Positions 22,414-35,823 of a stretch of 64,000 nucleotides of DNA are shown piece by piece. This stretch comes from Nigrospora sphaerica (taxonomy: Eukaryota > Ascomycota > Sordariomycetes > Amphisphaeriales > Apiosporaceae). The notes under the pieces were generated by a model. The model worked only from the letters and a program-made list of their open reading frames with translations. It was not told the origin of the DNA and searched no databases. The stretch lies in assembly GCA_018287875.1 (NCBI GenBank), contig JAGVVL010000001.1:868001-932000 (forward strand), read 5' to 3'. Numbering within the stretch: the first letter of the stretch is position 1; every line of letters starts with the position of its first letter. Both the position numbers and the translations under genes were made by a program.

Positions 22414-25326
22414 TCATTGACAGTGCAATGTCGATATAGGCAGGCTATGGAAATAAGGAGTCTATTGGCCATGTGCATGTGAAAAGGGTCGTTTCCAGTG
22501 TGTTGAGTCACTTCTTCTGTCACCCCCTACGGCAAGTAAAGTAGTTGCGCCCCCCATTGTTGAGGCAAGTAGCAAACGGGTAGCAAACACTCAACCCACC
22601 ATGGAAAGTTTGAAGCTGGCGTCGGGGTGCCTGGCTCTTGAGGAGATTTCCACCCGGAGTCAATTGATGATATCTACGCCCTAAACCGTCTGCCTGTCGC
22701 GTCTGCAGGCAATTGAGATGATGTGCGGTCCAGCACCGTATCGCAGGCTTCCTCTGCCCACCCGTCTGAACCTGAGACGGGATAGGGATGGTGGATGGCA
22801 TATACCTACCAGAGCTCGTCCAGCCTAACACGCAGCCGCCCGGCAGCCAAGCAAAGCCTCAGCCGCTGTCGAATTAGTAGCCGTCGTGCGCATCTTGTGT
22901 CTCACCGCCAGAGTTGCCCGCGAAAGCTCCGTTGCGGAATAAAAAGACATCTACGGGCCGCCAGAGAACAGGCTGCGCGATGATACCGTCTGTTACCAGC
23001 ACCATCACGGCAATATGGAAGCGCGTTTCTGGAGGACTCTTACCATTGGCCCCCAGTGGTTTTTGCCCCGGGCTTCCCGGTGAGTGGTCCCAATTTGTGT
23101 CGGCCTCCAGTTGTAGTTGCTCACCATTGCTCAAGTAAGCGCATAAGGCGGAGTGGAAACTCGAGCAAGTACTTAGGTCCTAATGGATTGTAGGTTTAAG
23201 CAGGTCAATTTCTAGTCACCGTAATGGAACTCGGGCCGAACCTTCAGTCCCTGAGGCTGTAGCAGCTGCCTACCTACGCTAGGTATGTACGGCTTGCTGT
23301 GTGATTGCTTGCTGGGCCGGCTGTCCAGGGTAGATATTGCTTCTGCTATATGCAATTCCGCACACATGTACACATCTGCAGCGGGCCAGTGGTGTGACAC
23401 CTTTGTTTCCTTGGACATCTAGGGGTATAGTCAGTCAAAGAAGAAGTTCTGGGGAGTAGGTACGCAGACAAAGTATCCAAATCAGACGCGAGATCATCCC
23501 GATTTGCACGATTCACACCATCATCCCGACTCGTAATTATTCCGCCCGACTTCGTCTTCAGCGTCCTCTTGGCGAGCACCCCTTGCATCTGAGTGGGACG
23601 CCAGACAGCTTGTAGCGGAATCAACCGGTTTCCCGTATTCGATCCGGATCCGTATGCTACCCTCCCATCGCGAGGGCGGCTGTACTCAATATATCCCCCT
23701 CAGGGCAGCAGATAGCGCCAGCCTGCTGCTGCCTATTGCCCACCCAAGCAACTACCTCTGGAACAGATCGCCAAATCCTACTCGTTCCCAGGCAAACCTA
23801 TCTACCTAGGCAACCGGTGAAGTCACGAGACCACGGACGTAGGCAACGGCACTGCCGTACACAAGAAGCCGGGCAGAGGCCCAGAAACCGACCACATGGC
23901 GGTTGAACCGGCACTCGGGGCCACAGCCCATGGAGAGAAGTGGGCGCAAGTCTCGTCCAGGAGCGCGGGTGTGGGACGATGGGTCGCAAAGCAATCGTCG
24001 TCGTCATTCCTCCGGGAGGCTCGGAGTCAGGCTCCGTCGGGAGGCGGGACCAGCGGAAAAGCCGAGACCACCGCCACCACCAATGCTCAACCCCATCGCC
24101 GTCTATAAAGAGCCGCACCTCTTCCCCCTTCCCCCTCGCCGTCTCTCGGTTCGGGCTGGCGAGGGCGGGGAAAATACTTGCTGGGCTGGAAGGAGAAGGG
24201 GGAATGGAGAGGGGGGATGAAGGGGGCTGCCGACTCCAAAGCCAACGACGACACCGCAATGTTTCCTCCCACCACCGGGCGCTTCGACAGACTTCCCCCC
24301 TCCGAGCACGACGACATATCTGGGCCTACTTCCCAAGCGGCCGGCCCGTTTGCCGCAGGCGGCCCGCGATCAACCCTTGCCAACTCCCGTGAGCAGACCC
24401 CCCGGGACCCGGCACCCTGTCGACCCCAGAGGGACCTGTCGTTGAAATCTTTCTCCGTTTCGCGAGGGTTTACAGTTGAACACGGGCACGCTACGATGAG
24501 CATATGACAACCGTCTCGTCACGTTCCACAGCTTTGCCACCCTTGGTTAAGCTATCCACCGTTCACGAGTTCCCGAGAACCGCGATACCGCTTGAAGTCG
24601 GTTGCCAACTGCTCAATTCGTTCGGGCGTAGCCTATGTACACAAAAAGCTTCTTCAAGATTGAGTCACCGAGCAATACAAGATATCATTTATCCTTGTAA
24701 GCTGTTGCGTACTTCTGGGAAACCCCCCTTCGCTTCCGTCTCGTCGGGGTATCTGCTGTCGTTTCAACCGGTCATCCCCCGAGTGCCCTCAGGAGTCTTG
24801 CTCATTCCCTTCTTGTACACGTATTAGATATTATAGGGCTCGACGCCAAGGCGGGCCCCCTCGGTTCATCGTTAGAATGCCCGCCCCTTCGCCTTTCACG
24901 GGCGCGCACATCCGCCCGTTCGCATCCCGACCGGGCCGCCGTCCGTGGATCGCGCGTGTGTGGCCCGTAGTGTCTTGCCTCCTCGTCCACCTCGTGCCGT
25001 CTGAACGAATGCCGGCAGGACTGATGTCAAAACCATCATGTTTCCTGCAAATTGCTCCGAAAACTCCGTAGGCCCAGATAAGTTTGCCCACCCCGTATCT
25101 AGAATGCCAATGCCGATGCCGTGCCATGCATATCAACATCATGTCCTCTATGTACACACGCTTCTCGGAGCTGTTGTCAAAAAAGGTCCAGTAAAAACGT
25201 TGCCTGTCGGACTTTGAAAGGGTGTGCAGTGAATCGAACAAAGAAAAGAAGAATTAGGCTTGGGCTTTCTGCCAGAAGCCGGCCCTGACGAAAGATACGC
25301 AAAAATTCCGAGAAACGGTTCGGACA
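22414..25326. other. Intergenic region between CybS-like and glycosyltransferase genes
   Basis: No supportable gene. A TATAAA word at 24104-24109 lies about 110 bases before an ATG at 24217 that opens a hydrophilic 96-codon frame ending near 24507. It has no recognisable domain, and I leave it uncalled. If the CybS-like gene has a separate first exon, it should lie in 22414-23200. Confidence 0.5.
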
Positions 25327-27512
25327 CTACGCCATGGCGTCGGCCGACAGCTGCTGCTTGATCGACTTGGCCCTTTGTCGCGTGACCTTTTTGCTGACCG
25401 TGTACACCAGGTCCTGGGTCCAGAAATGGCAGATCTGGGCGTGGGCACCCGGAATCGCTCCGTAGAGCGGCGCCACCAGGGGCACCATCAGGTAATCGAC
25501 GAAGTTCTTGCGGACCTCGCGGTGCGAGAAGCACATGCCCTTGGAAATGCCGGCTTCATTCATTTCACGCTCACGGTTGGCGGCGTTGACGCGGTGGAAA
25601 CCTTCGTACAGGAAGAGGTAGAGGGCGACCTCCATGAAGCCGACGGTACGGAGCACGTTGCAGACAGTAAAAATCCAAGCAAGTCCGTGAGGGTCGTTGT
25701 TGCCCTCGGTGAAGGCCAGGTACAGGGTCGAGGCGATGACCATGACGGTCATCTGGACGGGCAGGAAATGGGCCTCGAACAAGCGGTGGGCCAGGTAGAC
25801 GAGGCGCTCCCAGTTGGGCGCGGCGAGCGTATCCGTCATTACGTCTGAAAAGATGCCGTTCTCTTCCGTCTGGTCCGGAGTGAGGCCGTCAACCTGGGGA
25901 AAGTAGTCATCCGAGGGGGCGTTCAGGGCCATGTGAAGCGGGCGGTAGGCTCGGGTGGTGTGCTTGCGCTCCTGCCACACCTCGGCCATCTTGCGCATGG
26001 CGTAGCCCGAGTCGAGAGCACCCCACATGTGTCGAAGAGCCTGCTTGTATCGCGCCTTGACGTCGTTGTAGATACCGACGTAGCCCTCGCCTCCGTCGCC
26101 CTTGACGTTGCTCTGGCTCACGGGGCTAAGGACGGTTCGAACAGTGAGGTTTCCGTTCAGGGCGAAGAAACACTTCAGGTACATGTGCAGATCCTCGCCG
26201 ATGGCCTCCGAGTCGGTATCCCAACCGCCAACACGGTCAACCAGGAGGAGGGGAACCGAGTAAACAGAGGTGGGAGGAGCGATCGTGGAGCCACGGTACA
26301 GTCCGGACATGCCAGCGCCAGCCCAAAGAATATCACCGACACGGACGATAGCGGGAATGTTGTGCGCGTTGCGGTCGAAAATGATCGGAGCAGCGTACAG
26401 AGTGGTCGTGGCAGTCTCAGCGTGGGCGAGGTGCATGCTGGTCAGCAGAGCGAAGTAGTTGGACGCGAGGTGGCTGTCGGCTAAGAGCGTGCAGATGTCA
26501 GCATTCTGGGGTCCGCATTGGCTGGCAGGAAAGGCGAGCGCTTACCATCGATTCCAGTCACGATAACATCCTTTCTGGCGGCCATGGGGTATCTCTCGCT
26601 CAGCTTACGGGCGGCCCACGCCATGTTGCTGCCCTTACCGGGAGCCTCGCCAGGAATGTCGGAGGGGTGCAGAGTAAAGTCGATGGAGCGGAACTTCTTG
26701 ACGAACTCCTGGATGAGGTTCATGGCCTTCAGCTCAACATTGTGCTCGCGTTGCTCCATACCCAGGTAGACCTACGTAGGAAGGTCGCATTAGCAAGGTG
26801 GTCAAGTGGATCCGGTAGTCCCTCGCAAGCACCAGGCCGGATTCAAGGCCGAGAAGCGCCTAATCAAAAGCGCGATCGCCAAACGGGCCCATCTACTTAC
26901 ATCGTAGGCGTATCGAGCCTGAGGGTGCGAGGCCAGGACTTCGAGGGTTTCCCGCAGGGTGTCGACTTCCTCCTTGTAGTTGGGGATGACAATGGCGTGA
27001 ACAACGCTGTCGGGCTCAGCGTCACCATCGTTGAACAGTTCGAGATCGGCGTCGCCAACCTCGCTGCTGGCGCTGGACGAGAAAGCCGAGCCGTCGCGCG
27101 ACGAAGTCAGGGTTTCGGAGCTGGAAAGCGAAGTGGAGGAGCCGCGCCGGCGGTGCGACGTCTTGATGTCCTTGAGCGCTTTGCTGCGCGCGACCTTTTT
27201 CAGGCTGCGAGTGAGATCCCAGATAGACCAGCAAGATCGAATGGGAAACATCGAGACCAGAACGTGGATGAAGAGGCAGTAGTAGGCGAAAACGGCCGTC
27301 CACATGCCAGCGCCGGTCGAGGAAGCGGCGGGCTCCGTCATGATATTCGAGGCCACGGCCGAGGTGGTCAAGGGACTCCGCACCTTATGCAGGTACTTGT
27401 ATCCGAAGCCCGAGGGGACGGCCTCGTTCGAGATCACCCAGTAGCTGAGCAGGATGGCAGCCACCATGGCCAGCCCTCCCACGCGCCGCGTAAACCAACC
27501 GAAGAGAGACAT
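25327..27512 (-). CDS. Membrane-embedded family 2 (GT2) glycosyltransferase (663 aa, 3 exons)
   Basis: Processive-type glycosyltransferase fold with cytosolic catalytic core, likely adding sugars to a cell-surface or wall polymer. Exons 27512-26901, 26771-26546 and 26480-25327, with donors GTAAGT and GTAAGC. Two N-terminal membrane segments lie within about residues 10-110 and a Ser-rich linker follows. The GT2 start is at about 174 (IVIPNYKEE), the metal-binding DAD is at 279-281 across the second intron, EDLH is at about 375, and a spaced variant of the QxxRW motif (QALRHMW, 426-432) follows. Three or four membrane segments end the protein. It lacks the QRRRW of chitin synthases, so chitin synthase is unlikely. 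Fungal GT2 proteins of this general kind have been tied to hyphal growth, but equivalence is inference. A CT-rich leader (27530-27720) precedes the start. Confidence 0.92.
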
Positions 27513-30500
27513 GGCGGACGATGTCGATTGAGTTGGTGAGGAGGGTAGGAAGGGAGGCTGGACGCGCGACGACTGTGATGTAGGTCGGTCGAGAAAGGCA
27601 AAGGAGCGAAGGACCACAGAGTAGAAGCCGGCGTCTTGAGACCTACGGCGAAGCTCTGAAAACAAGAGAGGGAGAGGAGGAAGAGGTGGAATGCAGAGGG
27701 GACAAGAGGAAAAGTGAGCAGCTCACTCTGGGAAATGATAGGGATGAGGAAGAAACAAGGTGTGGGTGTAGGGGTGTAGCGTGTACCTCAGGCTGGGCCA
27801 AGCGAGTACCGTGCGGGTTGCGATGTACAGAAAGGTGCGCCCTCCTCCTCCCAAGGGCAGAGAGGCGCAGGGCCCAGCTGCTACCCGCTGCCGAGTGTTA
27901 TGTACTTTGCAGTTAGCCGTAGCACTGGGGCTGGGGGGCTGGAGGGCCGGTCAGAGGTGTGTGGTCCGTTAACGTGGGGAATGCTGCTGCGGCACGACGG
28001 ATGCCTAGGCGTTGCCCGTCGTAGAAGTAGGTAATGAGGATGGCTGCGGCAGAGCAGACGACGAGGCAGCACCAACGAGTACGGGATGCAAGCAGCGCCG
28101 GTTGGTTGGTAGGACAGGCGCGATGTTGCTGTTGTTGGCTTCTATTCCACGCTCAGCTTCCCCGGTGCCCGCGGGCTGTACTGGTCGCGGAAGGGGCGTA
28201 CTGTGTGTTGGCACTGTGCCGGTACGCCAGATGATGGTAAGATGGCGGATGCAGGCGGCGACGGAATTAGCAGAACTGGGGGGGGGGGGGCGCCCCGACA
28301 AGCCAACAGGCCGTGGATGTAACAGGCGTGGGGGATGAGTGCAGTCTTCCTACTGGGCGTCGGCGAATTGGCGCGTACCCGTTAGCATTGGGCCGACGAG
28401 GGCGGTCGCCGTGTGGGAAAATTGCAGAGTGCTGCTGACGGGAGGCGGGCGCGCGCGCGGCCGAGGCAGGGCTACGAGTATGGAGTATGGGCCCGGATGG
28501 AGTGCTCTGGGCTGTACGGGACGTATGGACCTAGCCTTCCTTGGAGGGTTTCGCAGGGGCGACGAGGATGGCGGAGGAGGAAGTGGTGGTGTTGCTGGCT
28601 GGTGGGCAACTGGGCAGTGAGTGGGGAGCGGCGCGAGAGAGAGACGATCTGGTTACGAGAGCCTTGTGAGGGAGATTTGCTAGTACACAGAGGTACGTAC
28701 CTACCTGCATCCTTCCAGGACCGGGTCGGGCACGACAAAAAGCCCCGTAGTACTACACATGACCTAGGTAGTGACAGACAGGTACATCATACAGATATGG
28801 ACTACCACGGCTCGGAAGCCGCGCGCACAGCAAAGCAGGGCGAGGCAGGCGGATAGGGTAGGCCTTGCGGCCAGGCAGCAGGTTAAACTGGCCCCAGTGG
28901 TGACCAGACGCTGCAGGTGGCTCCACCGCGAGAAAAAGGGGACGGACGGGACTGGAGATTGAACGGGCAGGAAGAGCGGCGCTGCTCCAATAGAGTGCCT
29001 GTCTGTCGCAGCCGGGATGGACTGGGATATTGGGAGATGCGATGGAGAAGTTTGGGTTGGCTCTGGGGCCATTAGCGTCTTGCGAAGCCGCTAGCTCCAC
29101 TGCTGCCGGGGGACAGTTGCGCTTTCCACGCTGCGAAATTTGGGGGCGAATGAGCTTGAGGGCAGTATGTAGCCCCCGGGGAGGGCAGATTTGACATTGG
29201 GGGGGTGAAGGGAGAAGGGGACCTGTGGAAATGGGGCTACTGCCATCGCTGCATCGCGTATCGGTTTACCGAGGAATATGTCTCTACTATGGATACTATG
29301 GATAACAGCCTGGCCGGCGGGCCGGCGGGCTGTCCTTCTGATCGCCCCCGTCTGGACTGGGCAAGTTTTGCCCCGTTGTCGTCGCTCACGGCAGTTGCGA
29401 CAGCCCTGTACGAGAGCGAAGGCAAAAGTCCCTCAGATTTGGAACCTTAAAGAGGGGTAGGTAGGTAGGGGCTTCAGCCGACTTGGGTCGGCTCTCCCTA
29501 ACCCTCCCTAATTCGCTCTCGTATGGAGAGGGAACAAAAAAGACCCTCACGTCTACCCCCGAGTCGTCCCGTGATCCGCGGTTGCCTGGCCGGGCTCGCC
29601 GGCGAAGGCTCAATGTTTGGCTGTTCCTATCCGTCGTACTCGTCAGCAGTACAGCACACGTTTCCAGCCCGCCCTGGACTGACGGCATGACGCCGCGGGG
29701 ATGAGATGAGACTCGGCAAGCAGTAGAGGCGTGATGGGCTGTGTATCGCATTCCTGGTTAGCGTATATGCAGAACCTGTGTGTCTAGACTGTGCCTCTCC
29801 CCATTCGGGCCCCAGCTCGGCCCTCCATTTCGCGAGCAGTATCGTCATTCACGGGCGATGCGCTTGCTGTGTAGGGTAGACGTGGGCGCAGGCGGCTTCG
29901 TTGCTGGCCTGTACAACCTGCTATTTCCGCTTGGCCCTGAGGGGGACCCATGATGGATGCTTGCCGAGCCGACAGTCCGAGCATGGGTCCCTCCCACAAT
30001 TGGCGCGTTTGTATACCACGACTGACTACGGCCGTGGCTCAGATCTTGGCTAGGCCGTCTGAGGTAGCCTACGTTACGTCTGTGGTCTATATCGCGCAGA
30101 GCCACACGTACAGCCGGCGCTGCGGCGCTGCGCACTGCAGTACGCAGCGGATACTGTTGGCACTATGTGACTGGGTCTTTCCCTTGGCGAGTACAGTAAA
30201 ATAATGAATAGGCTCTTGGCTGGCCAGCCTTTTGACGAAGCCTGATACGGATCGACGGCGGTCTCGCGACCCTGGCAACCTGGCAATGACGATTGGCAAC
30301 CTGGTATACCCTCATCGACTGTTCCTTGGCGGCCGCTTGAGTACGGGGGGGTTCGAAACAGAGAGATCGCCGGCTTGCCGGCGAATCTGTGAAAAGTCCT
30401 GAGCAGGATGGTAAGCTCGGTAGTTAGCCAGCACAACCTACCGTTGGTGGCTCAATATCGCGCGCCACCGGGCATTACGCGCGTGCTGCGGCCGTTATAC

Positions 30501-31130
30501 TCGTCGGTGCACGGTAAGCGCCCGTTCTGTGTGCCGGGAGAGTTGTCAGGCTGTCAGGGGTGGATACAAGGCTAAAACGTTTCCATCACTGTTACAGAGG
30601 TGAATCCTTCGCGGGCTGTCGACAGCTCCATCTCTGTCCCGTTGGGGCTGTGCAATGCACGCAGAGGGTTAGCTCACGAGCAGGCCGCCCGTCCAGCTGC
30701 GGTGTGCACGCATGCGGGCGTACCTACATACACCATACATGCGAGTGTGCCAGACGCTGAGGCGTGCTCCAAGCCGCATAGATGCACGTCCGATACAGTA
30801 AGTAGCTGGCGGGGTGGATCATGGGTCACAGTGCCCAGATTATTCAACCGAATCGCCATTCCGTTTGCCCGTCCTTTGTTTGAGCCCCCCTTCCCCCTTC
30901 GGTGCATTAGAGGGAGCTTGGACGTGACTGACTGTGCAGATTGAACGTACCTATCCCTTGGAAAATCAAATAAGGTATCCTCGACTCGTCTCATGTTGCG
31001 TTTAGGGCACGTTAAATACCGAGAGCTGGCTGCTACTACCTTTTAGCGCGGCCTGGAGGTTGCCAGATTGTCCGACACCCGTTTCGAGGGGAAATGCTCG
31101 GTATGCTGGTATGCATGTAATATGTTTCGA

Positions 31131-31209
31131 AGTAGGTAGGTATGCCCTCCTGGTCGTACCTATCTAGGTAGGTGAGGTAGGTAAGTACTTACCCTACCTA
31201 CGGGTTACC
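31131..31209. repeat. ACCT/AGGT repeat cluster
   Basis: Repeated GTAGGTAG units followed by their complement (CCTACC), with a CTAGGTAGGT palindromic junction. It is one of several such clusters between genes in this window; none occurs inside a coding exon I called. Confidence 0.75.
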
Positions 31210-34200
31210 TCTAGTTGCCCGTTTTACGGCTTGCCCTCCCCCCCCCCCCCACACTATTCGTTCGGGGAGGATAATGGTGGATGGATTCGTGTTTGGTTTG
31301 TCGAACTTTGCGCCCCCCGCCCCCTGTCCGCCCGTCAGCAAGCCGCCAGAGCTTTACATATCCCCATTGCCATGTGCTACATGCTTCTACTCGTACATAC
31401 TCGTATATACCTCTGTTGCAGTTAGTTGCCTGACATACGGCCAGCCCAGCACCCGCAGGATGCAGGCCTCAGCACCACCGCCACACCAACACCGCCTGGA
31501 ACCTTCAGGCTATCCACACCGAGCCGGCGAGTATGGGGTCGGCTAAGCTTATCCCTTGTTCGGATGGCACATGGTCGGCCCATGCCTGATGGCCCATGGA
31601 TGATGGATGGTTGGCTGGCTGGCATCAACCGGCTCGTTAGATAGTCGACGGGTGGTGGCCCGCTGGCTGGCTGGCCCCCGGGGGGGGGCGAATCAGGGTT
31701 GAATTCCAAGGAGACGTTTCGACTTGAGAGGAAACTATCACCCAGGGAGGCTGCTGCGATGGCACAAAGCACGCGCGGAGTATCAATCAACAGCAACAGA
31801 ATCAGCAGCAAGCACCAGAGCAAACCGGTGGAGGGATGGACACCGGAAGGGTTGGTGAGGCCTTGTGGGGACGGCTGAAGGGGGGCAGGGGGGGCTATTC
31901 GCTCCCTCGTGCATGCCCGTGTCTCCTCTTCCACTTCTAACGGCACCCCGGCGAGCCTGGACATGCCTGAGCACACCTCGCTACTGCAGCTCGTCATCAT
32001 CCAGCGAGGGCAGCGCTTGCGTAGGCCAAGGAATCCCAGGGACAGCCTAGGACAGCCCACCCGGCTCGGAGGGCCCGCGGGCGATTGATTGCTTGTTTAC
32101 ATTTGCCATGCGCGATGCAAATTGGAATGCCTCACTCCAATGCCACCCCCAGACGTTGGGGCGTGCTGGCCACAGCACCGTCGGGCCCCGCGCAGCGCCC
32201 CGGCCCCGCGGCTCGTAGAGGAGCTACTAGTAGTAGTCGTAGTAATAGCTGCACTGCCCGGTGAATGCAATGGGGGTGGCGGACAAAACAAACACTACCT
32301 CTATTCGTACTTGCCCAAGACAGGTCAGGTCAGTCAGATAGTTGTAGGTGGACGATCAGACTTTGGAGATGCCCACCCGCACGAGTATCGGCGGCGCTTG
32401 CGGGCGGCGGTCGGCGACAAAAGTGAGGGAGAGACTGAGACTGCCTACTTCCACCCAACCAGTCAACCAGCCCACCAGCAAACCAGCACTCACATGGAAA
32501 CCCGGCAAACCAACCTTTCTCCACAACCTGGCTCGGCAGAAACGCGATCGACTGTCCGTCGTCATTGTCGTCGTCGTCGCCGTCTTCTTTGCCGCCGTCT
32601 TCGCCCTCGTCCATCGCATCCAAACTATAGGCGCTCCCGGATGACCTGTTTGCCAGGGCGGCGGAACCGTGCGGAGTGCGCGACAAATCGGATAAACGCA
32701 TGTCTTCACGTTCTCTTAACCTCCAGGAGCTAACGCCCACGCCTCACCTACAATGGCATTTCCCGCTCGGTTGGGAACAGATCGTTCGGCAACCAGGGGT
32801 CTCGTGGCGCCCATGGTGAGTCGTGGAGCCGTCGAGCCAGGCAGCGCTCTGTGCACCCGTCATGGCGAGGGTCTAGCAGCCATCGGTGGACCGCAGAGAT
32901 ACCCCTGTCATGCACTTGTCGTCTGCTTCAGGAGATCCCAAAGAAAATGTCCAAGCTGGGGCTGTCGATAGGGGACTCCTATCTCCTTTTATTTATTTTT
33001 TTCTCTTAGACCCTGCCTCGCGCGTGCACGCCGGATGCCAAACCGTTGGGGCCCGTTCATGCACTGCATAAATTTTGTCTTCCTACCGGAAGTAGGAAGC
33101 GTTACGGTGTCACCATTGCTAGGGACAGCACATTGCTTACTTGGTCCTACTCTGCCAGGGACCTCAAATTACAAACCCAATTTCCGAGTCCACTCGAGCT
33201 GAAGAGCCCATGTCAATCGGCTGTTACCTGCTCAAGGACCGCTCGTGATTCTGCTGGCCCCTAGCCTTACGGAGTACAGCAGAACCCACCCATCACCACG
33301 CCAGCAGGCTAGGCTAACACCAGTAGCACCCGCCAAGACGTGGGTTCTCGATGAAGATGAGCGGAGAGAACACACACCATCCCATCGAACCATTGGACGC
33401 CAGCTCTGGTGTCGGTTCCCAGTGCTCTGGCATCCGGGTCTGGGCACGCCGTTTCCGAAAAGCAGCATCTCTCCAGGGTCTTGTCGCCTCACATGGACGG
33501 GAAGCCGGAGCCAAGAAGACGCGCTGGTGGCGGCGGCGTCGGGAGAGCGGGAGGCTCCCAGTGTAAACGACAACTAATTCCCGCTCGCTGCACGATGCCC
33601 ACGGTCTAGGCCGAGTTGGGACAGTTACCAGGGACAAATTGAAAAAGAACAAAGAAAAGAGAGGGGACCAACTGGGAAGGGAAAAAAGGTGCCACTCAAG
33701 GCCGCTTCCACACACCCCAGCCTCTGCAGCCCATCCATGCGTCCATGCAGACCATGATCTGTGCGAACGGCCTAGATACCTAATTTAACCTCTCGAGACG
33801 GGCCCACATTGTGGGCAAGCGCCGCCGGTGATTTGTCGATACGCGCGACGCCAAATTCCATCGCGGCCAAGCTCGCATCGGCTCTCACTTCTTTTTGGCG
33901 TCCGCGGCCAATGCCAGCGGCAGGGCTTGCTTGGCATACGAGCTGCTTTGCCGTGGCGTTTCCCGGAAGGGGAATCGGTGGCCCGACGGACGACGAGCAG
34001 GAAAGCAGGCAGCACCGTTACTACAGGACAGCACCTATCAATCAAGACCACCTGACATGCGGATGGGACTCCCTCCTTCCGACTATTGGGGGCTCGCGCG
34101 GTTTTCTCATATGCCTCGGCCGGTGCAAGCCCAAACACCCACACGAACCGACTCGCGGGCGGGCAAATGGTAGAGTTCCCTTGCTTCCCGTGCTTCCCTG

Positions 34201-35798
34201 TCCCGACGTTCGCCTCGCCGTCATTGGCTCCCGGCCGCCAAGCCGTTTTCCGCGCGCCGCCCATCGTCTGATGTTGCGGTTCCGCCGCCAGCTTCAGGAC
34301 GTCGTTGTTGCTGCTTCACATCCTGAACCGTATCATATACGAAGCTATGCAGCAACGCATCGCGGGCGTGTGCCCTCGTTGAAACGGACCATATGCCCGC
34401 GTCCATGCTGGTCATCCGCGCGCGCCCCCCCTCTCCCCCCACGCTCTACCGCGGTAACGTGCTTCCCGTCGGGTTCATTTCTGTCCCTATCCGCTGCGTG
34501 CGGATACGGCGGTCTGCGGGACACCAAGGGAGGGCCGGCCGACCGAATTGGGCGAGGGGTGAGTGCCTTGGCTCCTTGGCACGTTATACAAACGCGGCGA
34601 TGCCAGAGCCTTCGGGCGGGCACTAACAGCCAAACTTTGGTTGTCGTCCTGAAGCATGGAATACCGGGTCCATGCCTCGCCTTCGTCGCTGCCTGAACGG
34701 GCCTCGCTATCTTCACGTCACCCCCCTTCCCGTTTCGTGCGCAGCCGAGTCCGACCTTGTCTGGGCCGCACTGCCCGTCCGGGGGAAGGGTGAAACTTCG
34801 ACCGGTTCGCCGCCGGCGCAACAGCTTTCGCAAGTCCAGGCCCTTTCGGCCTGCCTACCGTCCCAAAGCTAGGCCCACTGTGCCCGCGGAGAACGCGGAG
34901 GAGGCGCGCGCGCGCACGCGAGAGCTCGGGCGAAAAGTTGCCGGTCGCGCAAAACGGCGTTCCGTTTGCCCCCTCGGGCTCTTTCGCCCGTCTCGCGCGG
35001 GACTGTCCCAAAAATCCGGCCTCGGCGGTCCGGCCCTATCGCTTTCCCCCTTCCCCAACCCCACCCGCCGTCTGTCTCGGTCTGCCCTGGGGAAGACGTC
35101 AAGTCAACTGGGCCTCGTGTCCGTGCCAGCCGAAACTGTCCTGGGGAGCAGCTGCTACGGCCGAGTACGCCCACGGACGCCTCGGTCCGGGACAGTGTGT
35201 CACTCTCGTCCCCTGCTTCTTCGTCTTCCTCTTCTTCCAACCCGGGGGCCGGGCGCAGCCGCAACTCGGCGGCTGCCCCTCCGCCCGAGCAGTGCCTGGT
35301 TCCGCGCGCCCGGTCGCCACCTGCGACGCCTTTACGCACGCAGGCCCGGGTTTTTCTCGCTTTCGGAAACAAAAGCGATGGCTCTGACACCGCAGCGTGC
35401 GGGTGATATGAGCTCCCCTTCTTTCTTTACCGGCCGCTAAAACACCGTTCGACACCCTCCCCGTCGTTTCGGAAGCCGAGGCAACATGAGATACCCGGGG
35501 GGCCTCGGCCTGGTATCTCGAGCTTTCAGGGGTGACAAACCGTCCAAATGTCTCGCCTCTTCTCCAGCCCGTCCGCACGGGGACAGGGCCCGGCGTCTGC
35601 TGTCTGAGACTTTCCCTACGCATCCCTACTCTTCCACCCATCTCGCCCATGGACCGGGTCGGGCCGTCACTTACTCGCTTCTACCAGGTGAGTTCTAGAA
35701 GCAGCGGCACCCCGTGTTGCTACCCTAAGAGGCGGCGTACGAGCCAGGGGCACTGCCCTCCGCCGAACACGAGACCCTGCCAGGGGGCGACACAGGAG

Positions 35799-35823
35799 TA
35801 GTAGGGGGCAGGCGCCCCTACTA
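35799..35823. repeat. Perfect 9-base inverted repeat
   Basis: TAGTAGGGG and its exact complement CCCCTACTA flank a seven-base loop. There is no gene nearby. It may be a chance hairpin or the end of a decayed element. Confidence 0.6.

Noticed and set aside
26667..27539. 290-codon plus-strand frame over the glycosyltransferase gene
   Set aside because: Antisense shadow crossing an intron of the minus-strand gene; no domain.
29495..29515. Telomere-like CCCTAA words
   Set aside because: Only two interrupted copies (CCCTAACCCTCCCTAA); not a telomere or a convincing interstitial array.
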